From positions 62,001-126,000 of the forward strand of contig JASGDC010000021.1 of assembly GCA_047608145.1 (NCBI GenBank): 64,000 nt of DNA, given 5' to 3'. Below, one piece after another: positions 15,157-25,021 of the stretch; within the stretch, counting starts at the first letter, position 1, and every line of letters starts with the position of its first letter. Source of the stretch: JASGDC01 sp047608145. Its GTDB lineage: Bacteria > Actinomycetota > Actinomycetes > Actinomycetales > Micrococcaceae. The position numbers and the translations under genes were made by a program. The notes under the pieces are model-generated. The model saw only the letters and a list, made by a program, of their open reading frames with translations. It was not told the DNA's origin and did not search any database.

Positions 15157-16642
15157 GTGCTTATTCAATCGAACTGATAGGAACATCAGGACAAACTATT
15201 GAAGCACAGTCTTCAATAGTTCCAGGTTATTACCTCAGATTTATTTAATTGGATTGCCTGATGCAGCATTACGGGAAGCTAAAGAACGAGTAAAGGCAGC
15301 ATTGAATTATCTTGGTATTAGTTTGCCTAAACGTAAAGTAATCGTTAACTTATTACCAGCGTCTATGCCAAAACAGGGATCAGGTTTTGATGTTGCAATA
15401 GCAATTTCGATTTTGACTGTTTGTAAAGTCATTCCAAAAGAAAGTGTTAGTAATACTGCCTTTATCGCTGAACTAGGTATTGATGGGGCAGTAAAGAAGG
15501 TGCCTGGAACTATCGCAAGAGTTCTTGCTGCAAAATATCAAGGGTTTAGCAAAGTAGTAATCGGAGTTGATAAACAGAATACGAATGTTCAAATACCAGG
15601 AATAATACAATACTCTGTATCAAATTTAAGAGAATTACTTACAGCTTTAATTAGCAATTTTGACAACGTGGAAACAGAGACAAAAGATATATGCCAAGAG
15701 GATTATCCGTTAGATTTTGCCGATATTGAAGGAATGAACTATGCCAAAAAAGTGATGCAAATTGCTGCTGCAGGAAGGCATCATATTCTATTATCGGGGG
15801 CTCCAGGTATTGGTAAAACTATGCTAGCCCAGCGACTTCCAAGTATTTTGCCAAAACTCAATGAAAGAGAATTGCTTGAGGTATTAGCTATTCATTCTCT
15901 AGGAGCATTATCAGATAAAACTAATTCAAGTATTCCATTTGAAGAGCCACATCATAGTTCAAGTTTGAGTGCAATAATTGGTGGGGGTTTTCAACGCACA
16001 GTACTTCCAGGCAGTATTTCTAAAGCACATTGTGGAGTACTACTTCTTGATGAGGCACCTGAGTTTAAGAGAGATGTCCTTGAAGCTTTACGAGAACCCT
16101 TAGAATCTGGATATATCAATATTTCAAGGGTACAGTTTTCAGTTAGATTTCCCGCCAAGTTTCAACTGGTATTAACTATGAATAAATGCCCTTGTGGCAA
16201 GCGTTCTGCACGCAATATGACTTGTAAATGTACTCCTTATGCGATTAATATATATGAACAAAAGATTTCTGGTGCTTTGTTAAATCGAGTTGATATTAAT
16301 TATGAGGTAAAAGAAGAAGTTTTTCATATTAATGAAACAAAATTAGGTAGCAAGAGTTTATTAGTTGGAGTTACTAAAGCTAGGGCTAGACAAATACAAA
16401 GATTATCTCCTTATGGTTTAAGTTACAACTCCGAAATATCTGCTAATTTGCTTAATAATGAGCTTCGTATACCTATTTCAGCTAAGAAAGAAGCATTATT
16501 AAAGTGTGATGCAGATTTATTGTCTAAACGAGGTTTGATAAAAGTGCAAAAGTTAGCCTTAACTATTGCAGATTTAGCAGATAGTGAGATTAATGAAAGA
16601 CATATAAATGAAGCGTTACGATTAAGGAGCAGTGATGATTAA
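15157..16642 (+). pseudogene. comM: ComM / YifB-type Mg-chelatase-like AAA+ ATPase, 5' end broken by two frameshifts
   Basis: ComM is a branch-migration helicase used in natural transformation. AAGGAG (15143-15148) is correctly spaced from GTG 15157, but a base is missing right after it: the expected frame starts A-Y-S-I-E-L-I-G only one base away. A second shift near 15225-15235 (two extra bases in GGTTATTACC) leads to a TAA at 15246. Downstream the frame is intact: L-P-D-A-A-L-R-E-A-K-E-R, Walker A G-A-P-G-I-G-K-T-M-L, Walker B V-L-L-L-D-E-A-P-E-F, the Cys cluster N-K-C-P-C-G and an arginine-finger region. Without the first 35 residues the Lon-like N-domain is incomplete, so the protein is probably not made. 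Confidence 0.8.
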
Positions 16643-17794
16643 AACTGAGAAAGAGTCTTATTATTTCTGTTCGTATTTAATTGATGGAGCAGAGCCAATA
16701 TTACAGATTCTTCTTGAAAATATGGGTGCAAAAGACTTAGCTAATTCTTTGTTAAACAATGAATTAGAAAGTTTAATTAAAAATTCATCTTGGCTTACAG
16801 CGCAAGGATATAGCCAATCTGGTTTACTAGTTCAAAAAGCACTTGAGCGTAGGTTACCGAGGATTGAACAATTCAAGAGAGAAAAGCATGGTGTTCATTA
16901 CTACGAAAATAAATATGAGTGTGAGTTTATTTATAGGGGGTTAAATAGTTGGGTAGTTGAACTAGATGATTTAGGTTATGATGCCCCAATAGGATTATGG
17001 ATAAAAGGGAAAATGCAAACGCCTAGTGTTTCGATAGTGGGGTCAAGGGCTGCTACAAGTTACGGAAAAAGTAGTGCTTTTACTATAGCTAAGGGTCTAG
17101 TGCTTAATGATTATTCAGTAGTTTCTGGTGGAGCTTATGGAATTGATGCAGCTGCTCATTTAGGAGCATTACATCATGAGGGGCATACCACAGTTGTTTT
17201 CGCTAATGGCTTTGGTAATTTATATCCACAAAGTAATATTCAGCTATTTGAACAAATAGTTAAGAATAAAGGTTGTTGTATTTCTGAATATCACCCAGAA
17301 GTTCCAGCATCAAAATGGCGTTTTTGCAGCGTAATCGTATAGTTTCAGCGTTAGGCCAATTAGTGTTGGTAGTCGAGTCTAGTTGGCGTTCAGGTACAAA
17401 AAATACGGTAAATCACGCTTTTGAAATTGGAAGGCCAGTCGGTGTAGTGTCTGGGGATATTACTTCATAAATGTCTGTTGGTTGTCATGAGTTACTAAAA
17501 GAAAATAATGAAGTGCATTGTATAACTTCAGCTAAGGATATTACTAGTTTGTTGGAACCAATTTCAGTTGATGTGAATGGAAAACAGGAACAGCTAGGTT
17601 ATTGGAGCAGCAGTGATGAAAATCGAGTGCTAGATGCGCTTAGTAATGGCAATAAATTAAATAAAAAAGCAATTGCTGTGAAGTCTGGTTTGAGCATGAA
17701 AGCTGTTACCTCTGTGTTACGAAAATTACAGATTGATAATCAAGTGTTTAGTCGTGATGATAAGTGGGGCAGAGTAAGAGAATTGTTGAATTAA
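16632..17794 (+). pseudogene. dprA: DNA processing protein DprA, broken by frameshift and nonsense codon
   Basis: DprA loads RecA on incoming single-stranded DNA during transformation. The Rossmann-like core is recognisable: S-I-V-G-S-R-A-A-T-S-Y-G and V-S-G-G-A-Y-G-I-D-A-A-A-H. At 17321-17325 a T5 run stands where T6 would keep the frame into L-Q-R-N-R-I-V-S-A-L-G. The resumed frame meets TAA at 17468-17470, in place of Ala in T-S-x-M-S-V-G. The C-terminal winged helix (17471-17794, S-M-K-A-V-T-S-V-L-R-K-L) is preserved. It overlaps comM by 11 bp. Total length would be about 388 residues, normal for the family. Confidence 0.85.
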
Positions 17795-17861
17795 GTAGTA
17801 AAGAGATTTTGCTGCTTTGAAGTTAAAACTAGCAAAGATATGAATTTGTTAAGCTAAATGT

Positions 17862-18758
17862 ATGGAAAAAATTTTGTCAGACTTTAAGTTGCATTTGGAA
17901 GCTCAGGAGGGTAAGTCTTTAAACACAACTAAAGCATATCTTGCAGATATCAATGGTTTCATGGCTTTTTTCTATACAAAAGGCGGTGAAAATCTAAGTG
18001 ATGTAGATATCTCCGCTTTACGCATGTACTTGGCAGAATTAACTCATGCTGGAATGGCGAAATCTACTATTGGACGCAAAGTGGCTTCCATTAAGACTTT
18101 TTTTCAATGGGCAGTTCAGCAAAGAATTATTGCTACTAATCCAAGTCAAAAATTACTAACTCCCAAAAAAACTCAAAAACTTCCAAATGTCTTAAGTAAG
18201 AAAAATATGGATGAACTTTTTGAATCTTTTTATGACTTTAAGACAGTCCATCCTTTCCGAGATAAAGCGATTCTTGAGTTACTCTATGCCACTGGTATGC
18301 GTGTGCAAGAATTAGTTACCATAGATTTAGTTAATGTTGATTTTAAAAATAAAATTGTAAGAGTCATCGGTAAAGGCAATAAAGAACGCATCATCCCATT
18401 TGGAGAAGTGGCAAGCATTGCTATGCAAAAATGGGTTACTAAGGAACGTAAAGAAATAGTGCTTAAGGCTAATAAAGAACAAGAAGCATTATTCTTAGGC
18501 GCCCGAGGAGCCAGGATTAATCAACGCCAAGTTAGAGATTTAGTAAATAAGTTTTTTGCTATGCTTCCAGATAGTAAAGTGAGTGGTCCTCATGCTTTGC
18601 GCCACAGTGCTGCGACGCATTTGCTTGAAGGTGGTGCAGATTTACGTAGTGTTCAAGAGCTATTAGGACACGTGTCTTTATCAACAACCCAGCTTTATAC
18701 CCATATCTCTATGGAACGACTTAAAGAAAGTTATAATCAAGCGCATCCACGAGCTTAA
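17862..18758 (+). CDS. xerC: Tyrosine recombinase XerC
   Basis: Site-specific recombinase (298 aa) that with XerD resolves chromosome dimers at dif. The N-terminal SAM-like core-binding domain spans about residues 1-85. The catalytic set is visible: R in T-G-M-R-V-Q-E-L, K in G-K-G-N-K-E-R, H-x-x-R in P-H-A-L-R-H-S, H in L-L-G-H-V-S and the nucleophile Y in T-Q-L-Y-T-H. TAAGCT at 17850-17855 lies 6 nt before ATG with no Shine-Dalgarno sequence, so it is probably leaderless. The dprA-xerC order is usual for Actinobacteria and separates this from a phage integrase. Confidence 0.92.
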   Translation: MEKILSDFKLHLEAQEGKSLNTTKAYLADINGFMAFFYTKGGENLSDVDISALRMYLAELTHAGMAKSTIGRKVASIKTFFQWAVQQRIIATNPSQKLLTPKKTQKLPNVLSKKNMDELFESFYDFKTVHPFRDKAILELLYATGMRVQELVTIDLVNVDFKNKIVRVIGKGNKERIIPFGEVASIAMQKWVTKERKEIVLKANKEQEALFLGARGARINQRQVRDLVNKFFAMLPDSKVSGPHALRHSAATHLLEGGADLRSVQELLGHVSLSTTQLYTHISMERLKESYNQAHPRA

Positions 18759-18907
18759 ATAAGTTAATTTGACATACCTTTAACCCTTGATGATTTTAAT
18801 CAGTATGGGTAGTATCATAATTAAGTACTCGTAGTATGCGTCTAATTAAAATTGTTGAGGGTAGTAGGGGAAGACTAACCGTCAGTCAACGAAAGAGGGC
18901 AAAGATT

Positions 18908-19414
18908 ATGAGTAATACGCAGGGAATGCTATATATACATTCTGTTTCTGCTGCTTTATGTCCACACATAGAGTGGGCTGTTAATTCTGTCCTTGACGAA
19001 GATTTAAAATTCACATGGGGCAAGCAACCAGCGGATTCAGGCATGTATCGTACTGCTTTGGAATGGCGTGGTGAAGCCGGCATAGGTGCTTTGCTTACTA
19101 CATCATTACGTCGTATGGGTAATGTTCGTTTTGAAGTTACTGAAGATGCAAGTAAAGGTGTAGATGCAGGGCGTTGGAGTTTTACTCCTAACCTAGGTAT
19201 CTTCTATGCACAGACTGATGTGCATGGAAATATCGTTGTTTCAGAAGATCGGATTAGGCATGCTTACGAGATTGGTAATAAGGAAAATGATTCTTTGCGT
19301 GTATACCAAGAGCTTTCATTAGCAATTGGTGAGCCATGGGATGATGAACTTGAGCCTTTCCGTCAGGCTGGCGCTGGCGCACCTGTGCGTTGGCTAAACA
19401 CCCAAATAGCTTAA
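18908..19414 (+). CDS. DUF3145 family protein
   Basis: A 168-residue protein of the actinobacteria-specific DUF3145 family, recognisable from W-R-G-E-A-G-I-G-A-L-L, W-S-F-T-P-N-L-G and E-D-R-I-R. Function unknown. I start at ATG 18908, preceded by AGAGGG. Upstream in-frame starts give an atypical basic extension. It stands alone and is closed by a strong terminator shared with the convergent regulator pseudogene. Confidence 0.85.
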   Translation: MSNTQGMLYIHSVSAALCPHIEWAVNSVLDEDLKFTWGKQPADSGMYRTALEWRGEAGIGALLTTSLRRMGNVRFEVTEDASKGVDAGRWSFTPNLGIFYAQTDVHGNIVVSEDRIRHAYEIGNKENDSLRVYQELSLAIGEPWDDELEPFRQAGAGAPVRWLNTQIA

Positions 19415-19439
19415 CACGGCAATTATAAGCAATTATTTA

Positions 19440-19474
19440 CAATAAAGCCCCCACATAAAGTGGGGGCTTTATTG
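19440..19474. terminator. Strong bidirectional terminator
   Basis: Perfect 15-bp stem (19440-19454 with 19460-19474), C5/G5 core flanked by AATAAAG and CTTTATT, 5-nt loop. It separates DUF3145 (plus) from the regulator (minus). Confidence 0.9.
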
Positions 19475-19498
19475 TTTAATCATCAAATTTATAACTAG

Positions 19499-20695
19499 TT
19501 ATTTTTGATGTTGTTTTTCCTTAGCTTCAGCCAGTTTTCCTGCTAGGATACTAGTTTTTAATATATAAGCATCTCTAGGGTTTGTTACATTGAGGTTGAT
19601 AGCTTTCGGTAACTGTTTGATACGGTATCTTACAGTATTTGGATGAACTCTGAGTGTTCTTGCTGTACTTTCCAGTGAACACCCTTGTTCTAAGAAACTT
19701 TCGATAGTGTTAAAAATCTTATCGCCAAGTTCTACTAGCGGAGTGTACCAATGGGAAATTGCATACTCTTTAGCTTCTTTATCGCCAAGAATGATTCGTT
19801 CGGGAATTAATTCTTGAGCATTGATAATCTGTGGTTTTTGGAGCCGAGCTTTGTAGGCAATCATACCAGCCATTGCACAATGAGCTGCATACTCTAAAAA
19901 GGTCAAACTTTTTTGGACAGGAGCATAGACTAAAGGACTTTCATTAAAAATAGGTCGTAATCTTTCAAGTAAAGAATCAATACCAGTAAAGTTATTTAGT
20001 ACTAATACTAGAGTTTCATTCCGGTGAGCAATGATAAAATTCACTTCTTGTTCTTGTAGTACTTTACGAATATCTTTGACGTAGGAAGTTAAGTTTTCAT
20101 ATTTAACTTTACCCATAGCTACAGTGCAGTTACTATTTTCGTTCCAGCCAAGCTCAACGAACTTTGAGATTACTTTTTCATTACATTCTTTTTGTAAAAG
20201 GAATCAATTAGTTTAGCTTCAAGCTGTGGATCCCAGCGATTACCTTCACTATTTACTTCGATATAGGTATTGGTAATGCAGAATATAGTTTCTTTAGCGA
20301 ATTGAGCTACAAAACTACGTAGAATATTTTGATTTCGCCCTGCAATATTACTAGCCTCGTTATCAATTATCTTGGTACAAAGTTGGGTTATTTGCATTAG
20401 ATACTCTAATTTAACGTTATGCAGTACTTCCACCGACCTGGGGGAAAATGCAATTTTAAGACAAGTTGCTACTGTTTTGTCATGAATTAACCAATTTTCA
20501 AAGGCTTTTAAACCAATAGCTACAGTACTCCTAGCTAGTTCTTTTTGTATAGCATTCAGCCCAGGGTACCAGTTAGTTTCAGTGGTTAGTTTTTTAATTG
20601 TCATCTTACTCAAGTTCACCAAGTGAACTTGACAAGTTTGCTGCAACTGTCCTACGTACAACAGTACTAGTTAAAGTTTTTTGTATCAGGCTCAT
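19499..20695 (-). pseudogene. FasR-like / CdaR-PucR family transcriptional regulator, two frameshifts
   Basis: Reads as a CdaR/PucR-type regulator with a C-terminal HTH_30 domain (L-R-V-H-P-N-T-V-R-Y-R-I-K at 19600-19650). Its architecture matches actinobacterial activators of fatty-acid synthesis such as Streptomyces FasR: an N-terminal helical region with N-W-Y-P-G-L and a mid-region A-K-E-T-I-F. The likely start is ATG 20695. A 22-nt insertion that creates a palindrome (20611-20631) shifts the frame near codon 25. A second lesion at 20174-20178 leaves A5 (minus strand) where A6 would join M-K-K to V-I-S-K-F-V-E-L-G-W. Both halves are otherwise well preserved, suggesting recent loss. No fab genes are nearby. 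Confidence 0.7.
20611..20631. repeat. Perfect 9-bp palindrome created by a 22-nt insertion
   Basis: CAAGTTCAC-CAA-GTGAACTTG. On the minus strand the gene reads AACTTG, then 22 extra bases ending in a second AACTTG, then continues. Removing the 22 bases restores the frame of the regulator. This resembles a template-switch (quasi-palindrome) mutation. Confidence 0.6.
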
Positions 20696-20762
20696 ACTTA
20701 GTAAGCTTATACGCTTATCGGTAAATTTCGCGTCCTACTCAAAGTATGATTTTTACTTTATT

Positions 20763-21653
20763 TTAATCAATTAGTGCAGAAATACCACGATGATCACTAC
20801 CAGAAACTACGAAAGTTTGCGAAGTTCCTTTACTGAAACCTTTGTAAAAAACATGGTCAATCTTAGTCACTGGGAAATTAGAAGGCCAAGTGAAATTAGG
20901 TCCAAATTTAGTCGATTGTGTTTCTGGCCAAGTTTTCCGAACTTGCTGGAAGTGTGAATCATAAGTAGAAGCGTTAAAATCTCCCATAATAATTGCTTTT
21001 TGATTAGGATCACTTTGCATTACTTGAGAAATTTGATTTAGCATTATATCGCGTTGTTTATGCATGTACGGACGATAAGAACCCATATGGGATACGTAAA
21101 CTTGAGTATCACCTTGTGGCAGAGCTACATTGGCTGTTAAAACTCGTCCTTCATTCATCGGCATGTCAGCTCTATCACTGTCTGTAATAGGGTATTTACT
21201 CCAAAGGCCTACAGATCCAAAAATATGGTTATAAGGGTAACTTGCATTCATTGTGGTAGTGATGTTTTGTAAGGTACTATCACTAATCTCTTCAATGCCA
21301 ACTAAATCAGCATTCTGAGCTAAGATATTTTGCAAAGCCTTATCTACAGTTTTGTTATCCGCATCAATGTTAACTGTAGCTAGCTTAACCGCATTTTGAT
21401 CAGTAATTTTACTGACTGGAAATAACGTAGGTGCAAACATCACAATTGAAACTAACGGATAAACCAACAACAAGACTGCAGATTTATCTTTGTGGTACTT
21501 AAGCAATAATAAGATGAAAAATATACTTATTAGCCCAAACCATGGCAAGAAATTTTGTGCCAATGTGACTAACTCATTTTGAGGGAGGCGATTGTGGAAC
21601 CACAATAAACCGCCACCGAGAATCGAGCAAATAATCCAAAAAATTTTCATCAT
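20763..21653 (-). CDS. Membrane-anchored endonuclease/exonuclease/phosphatase (EEP, DNase-I-fold) family protein
   Basis: About 296 residues. Three N-terminal hydrophobic segments (about residues 3-18, 30-50, 60-80) precede an extracytoplasmic EEP domain with V-G-I-E-E-I (metal Glu), H-M-G-S-Y-R-P (catalytic His), G-D-F-N-A-S (Asp/Asn) and S-G-S-D-H-R-G (final Asp-His). Such proteins hydrolyse phosphodiesters; the substrate (DNA, lipid or sugar phosphate) is unknown. The start at 21653 is preceded by TAGAAT with a 7-nt gap and no Shine-Dalgarno, so it is likely leaderless. An adjacent second ATG is at 21650. Confidence 0.85.
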   Translation of the reverse strand: MMKIFWIICSILGGGLLWFHNRLPQNELVTLAQNFLPWFGLISIFFILLLLKYHKDKSAVLLLVYPLVSIVMFAPTLFPVSKITDQNAVKLATVNIDADNKTVDKALQNILAQNADLVGIEEISDSTLQNITTTMNASYPYNHIFGSVGLWSKYPITDSDRADMPMNEGRVLTANVALPQGDTQVYVSHMGSYRPYMHKQRDIMLNQISQVMQSDPNQKAIIMGDFNASTYDSHFQQVRKTWPETQSTKFGPNFTWPSNFPVTKIDHVFYKGFSKGTSQTFVVSGSDHRGISALID

Positions 21654-21768
21654 GATAAGTATTCTAACTGTAAAAGAGTACAAATTTTAAGGTCAAATAT
21701 GGATACTAAGAATATTCTAAGTATTTAGTTAGATACCTTAAAAATTGTGCTCTGTTTTTAGCTTAAAT

Positions 21769-24573
21769 CTAACGAGTTGCTTCTTCTAGAATTTCTAGAA
21801 TATGGCGGTATGGCTTGTTAGTTGCACGACTCATTCCGATTTCACAAGTACGGTTACTAGAAGCATATTGTGCGTATTCTCGAGAAGTCACTTCTGCAGC
21901 TTCAGCTTGAGTTGCAGATTCAGTAAGTTCTGGATGCAACATACCACGATCTCCTGCGAATGCACAGCATCCAAATTGTAATGGCACTAGCACATCATCA
22001 CTCATCTTCTCAGCAATATCTTTAATCATGTCAGTGGTGCCAAGTTCAGTAGAGGAACAAGTAGGGTGAATTGCAATTGACTCTACTGGAGTCTTGATAT
22101 TTAGTTCTTTTAAGCCTTTTTCATGGATAAACTCTACTGAGTCTATAATTTTAATCTTGCCATAACGTTCGTCTTTAGCCATTGCTTTTGAAGCCATTAC
22201 TACTAAACCTTCAGAACATGAAGAAGCATCTGCAACTACCGCAAGTTCGCCACCATTAGTCGCATCCCATAGGTATCTCATGACTTTTTCAGTCATGACA
22301 TCATAACCTTCAGAGTAACCTTTAGACTTCCATGGAGTACCGCAGCAAAGGCCCTCGATACCTTCTGGAGTAGTAACAGTTAAACCAGCGCGCTCACATA
22401 TGCGTAGGAACGCTTCATGTGAGCCAATACCTTTCTCACCGTGACCATTGTCTTCCGGACCAAACATCGTGTTAATACAAGTCTGGAAATATACTGCATC
22501 AGCTTTATTACGCACTCGTTCGTAACGTTTCTTACCACCAGCAGGTAGGCCACCATCATACATTGGTAGCTGGTCTTTGCTAATAACAGCACGGCCTACC
22601 TTTGTGACAGTTTCTACAAGTGGTGCTGGCATGAACTTCGCTAAGCTCAAAGCTTTACCACCAATATTAGTGATAGCACCCCAGTTCTTAGCAGTAGTCT
22701 GCCATGCTTTTTGCTCTACTTTGCCGCGCTCTTCCATACGTAGTCTACGAACAAGGTCACCAGTATTAATGTTTACCGGACAAGCAACAGAGCACATGCC
22801 ATCAACGGCACAAGTTTGAATACCGTCGTATTCATAATCTTTACGGATTGCCTCAGCAGTCTCAGTATCACCATTTTGTTCAGCACGAGCTAATTCACGG
22901 CGTACTACAATACGCTGACGTGGAGTCAAAGTTAAGTTCTTTGATGGACATGCTGGTTCACAATAACCGCATTCTACACAACGATCTACTTCTTCTTCTA
23001 CAGTAGGGGAAAGTTTCAAATTCTCCATGTAAGATTTTGGATCATCGTTAAGGACTACACCTGGGTTTAATAGTTTGTTAGGATCAAATAAGTTTTTGAT
23101 ACCCCACATGATACTGTATAGCTCTTCACCAAACTGGCTACGTACGAAAGGTGCCATGATACGTCCAGTACCATGCTCAGCTTTCAAAGAACCGCCTTGT
23201 GATAGTACTAGCTCTACCATATCGTCAGTAAACTCTTGGTAGCGAACTAGTGATTCAGGATCAGTAAACTTTTCACTCAATAAGAAGTGTACGTTACCAT
23301 CTTTTGCGTGGCCAAAAATACAACTATTTTTGTATTCATACTTTTCAAATAGTCCTATAAGCTTTTCAAGAGTTTCTAATAGATTAGGAACTGGAACTAC
23401 AATATCTTCAAGTAGGGCAGTAGTACCTGATTCTCGAGCTTCAGCCACAGTAGTGTAAAGGCCTTTACGGACTTTCCATAGAGCAGCTTGTGTCATCGAA
23501 TCTTGAGTGAAAGTAGCTTCAATCGAAAGGTTTAGGCTAGCAATCATCTCCTTATTAGCTTCAAGTTTTTCTTCCAATTCTTCTGGAGTAAAACCATGAT
23601 ATTCCACTAGCAAAGCAGCGTGCTTGTCGACTTCAATGTCACTAATTTCAGGAGCTACTTTTTTGATAGTTTGTGCAATCTTCAATGAAGTCGCATCCAT
23701 CAGTTCCACAGTCGCCATTCCTGATTCTACAAGCTTTGGCAGTACGCCAGTGGCATCAGAAAGTGTTGGGAATACTAATAATGCAGTGGCTACGTTTTTG
23801 GCAACTGGAATGGTATTAAAAGTTACTTCAGCAATATGACCTAGAGTTCCTTCAGAGCCAATCATTAAGTGCTGTAAAATCTCAACTGGTTCTTTGAAAT
23901 CAACCAGTGAGTTAAGGCCATACCCCATCGTATTCTTCATTGAATACTGATTTTTAATATGTTCCATTCCAGCTTCTGAAGCTAATACTTTTTTGCGTAG
24001 TTTCAATAAGCCATCGTAAAGTTCTGGTTCTTTACTTTGTAATTGTGTATCTGCATCACTATCAGCAGTGTTAATAACAGTGCCTGAAGGCAGTACAACT
24101 ACCATCGACTCTACAGTTGAATATGAATTGTATTTAGTTCCACAAGACATTCCTGTGGAGTTATTTGCCACAACACCCCCAATAGTACAAGCAACTTCAC
24201 TTGCAGGATCTGGACCAAGCTTGTACCCATGACGAGCAAGATGGGCATTAGTCATCCGTACTGTAGTTCCAGGCTCCACGCGGACACGTTTTCCACCATC
24301 TAGCACCTGAATCTTGCGGAAATTCTTACGAGTATCAATAAGTATACCGTTAATTGAAGCTTGTCCAGAAAGACTAGTCCCACCCGAGCGGAAACCAATT
24401 GTTTGCTTATTTTTTTGTGCAATTTTAAAGATATCTACGATATCGTCAATTGTTTCCGGAGTTGAAACACTATCTGGAACGATTAGATAATGTGAGGCAT
24501 CATGTGCCAGTGCAAGCCTGTCAATTTTACGGTCACGAAGACCAGGGTAATCTATTGAAATATTAGTCGTCAT
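21769..24573 (-). CDS. FAD-linked oxidase with 4Fe-4S and CCG domains (D-lactate/glycolate dehydrogenase type)
   Basis: A 934-residue three-part flavoenzyme. Residues 1 to about 480: PCMH FAD-binding domain (G-F-R-S-G-G-T-S-L-S, N-N-S-T-G-M, G-S-E-G-T-L-G-H) and the FAD-oxidase C domain. About residues 520-620: two Cys clusters (C-V-E-C-G-Y-C-E-P-A-C-P and C-A-V-D-G-M-C-S-V-A-C-P) for 4Fe-4S centres. C-terminus: CCG modules (C-C-G-T-P-W, H-P-T-C-S-S-T-E, F-G-C-C-A-F-A-G-D). This architecture oxidises D-2-hydroxyacids, commonly D-lactate, at the membrane and passes electrons to quinones. TAAAAT lies 7 nt before the ATG with no Shine-Dalgarno, so it is probably leaderless. Confidence 0.9.
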   Translation of the reverse strand: MTTNISIDYPGLRDRKIDRLALAHDASHYLIVPDSVSTPETIDDIVDIFKIAQKNKQTIGFRSGGTSLSGQASINGILIDTRKNFRKIQVLDGGKRVRVEPGTTVRMTNAHLARHGYKLGPDPASEVACTIGGVVANNSTGMSCGTKYNSYSTVESMVVVLPSGTVINTADSDADTQLQSKEPELYDGLLKLRKKVLASEAGMEHIKNQYSMKNTMGYGLNSLVDFKEPVEILQHLMIGSEGTLGHIAEVTFNTIPVAKNVATALLVFPTLSDATGVLPKLVESGMATVELMDATSLKIAQTIKKVAPEISDIEVDKHAALLVEYHGFTPEELEEKLEANKEMIASLNLSIEATFTQDSMTQAALWKVRKGLYTTVAEARESGTTALLEDIVVPVPNLLETLEKLIGLFEKYEYKNSCIFGHAKDGNVHFLLSEKFTDPESLVRYQEFTDDMVELVLSQGGSLKAEHGTGRIMAPFVRSQFGEELYSIMWGIKNLFDPNKLLNPGVVLNDDPKSYMENLKLSPTVEEEVDRCVECGYCEPACPSKNLTLTPRQRIVVRRELARAEQNGDTETAEAIRKDYEYDGIQTCAVDGMCSVACPVNINTGDLVRRLRMEERGKVEQKAWQTTAKNWGAITNIGGKALSLAKFMPAPLVETVTKVGRAVISKDQLPMYDGGLPAGGKKRYERVRNKADAVYFQTCINTMFGPEDNGHGEKGIGSHEAFLRICERAGLTVTTPEGIEGLCCGTPWKSKGYSEGYDVMTEKVMRYLWDATNGGELAVVADASSCSEGLVVMASKAMAKDERYGKIKIIDSVEFIHEKGLKELNIKTPVESIAIHPTCSSTELGTTDMIKDIAEKMSDDVLVPLQFGCCAFAGDRGMLHPELTESATQAEAAEVTSREYAQYASSNRTCEIGMSRATNKPYRHILEILEEATR

Positions 24574-24684
24574 AACTAATATTTTAAGGCTTTTTAAATT
24601 AAAGATGTGGGATAAAAGTGCAGTGTCAAGACTTTAGGCGATACAGTAAATCTGCATCACCTAGTTTTTATTTAAATTAAAATA

Positions 24685-24816
24685 TCAGTCTTTTAAAAAT
24701 AGGCTTGCTGCTGCAGCAAATTCGGGTGCTAACCATAAGATATCTTCAGTATTATTTTGTGCTTTAAGATTTTCACGTGCATTTTCTACCAATTTTTTGC
24801 CCATATATTTAGACAT
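24685..24816 (-). CDS. Small ORF of 43 residues with strong ribosome-binding site
   Basis: ATG 24816 is preceded by AAAGGAG at optimal spacing. The frame runs M-S-K-Y-M-G-K-K-L-V-E-N-A-R-E and ends A-P-E-F-A-A-A-A-S-L-F-L-K-D, TGA 24685-24687. The charged N-terminal half and hydrophobic Ala-rich C-terminal half could suit a peptide precursor, toxin or small membrane-interacting protein, but there is no modification enzyme or exporter beside it and no Cys. Not recognised. The rest of 24574-25021 holds one terminator and no other gene. Confidence 0.45.
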   Translation of the reverse strand: MSKYMGKKLVENARENLKAQNNTEDILWLAPEFAAAASLFLKD

Positions 24817-24965
24817 AATATTCACTCCTTTTCATGATTATGCAGAATAACTATTTTTAAAAAGGTACAGTGCAAACTTTAAAGAAGTATTAGTAAAGTT
24901 GTGTGTTTCATAAAATTCAGTAAGAAAATAGGAAATATGTAGGAGTATATTAGCTATTAAATAAA

Positions 24966-24998
24966 AATAAGGCTTGCAGTGAAATTGCAAGCCTTATT
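24966..24998. terminator. Rho-independent terminator
   Basis: Perfect 13-bp stem (24966-24978 with 24986-24998), 7-nt loop, A/T-rich flanks on both sides. It lies 23 bp beyond the end of the RCC1 pseudogene on the minus strand. Confidence 0.8.
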
Positions 24999-25021
24999 GA
25001 AATATTGAAATGTGTGAATAA

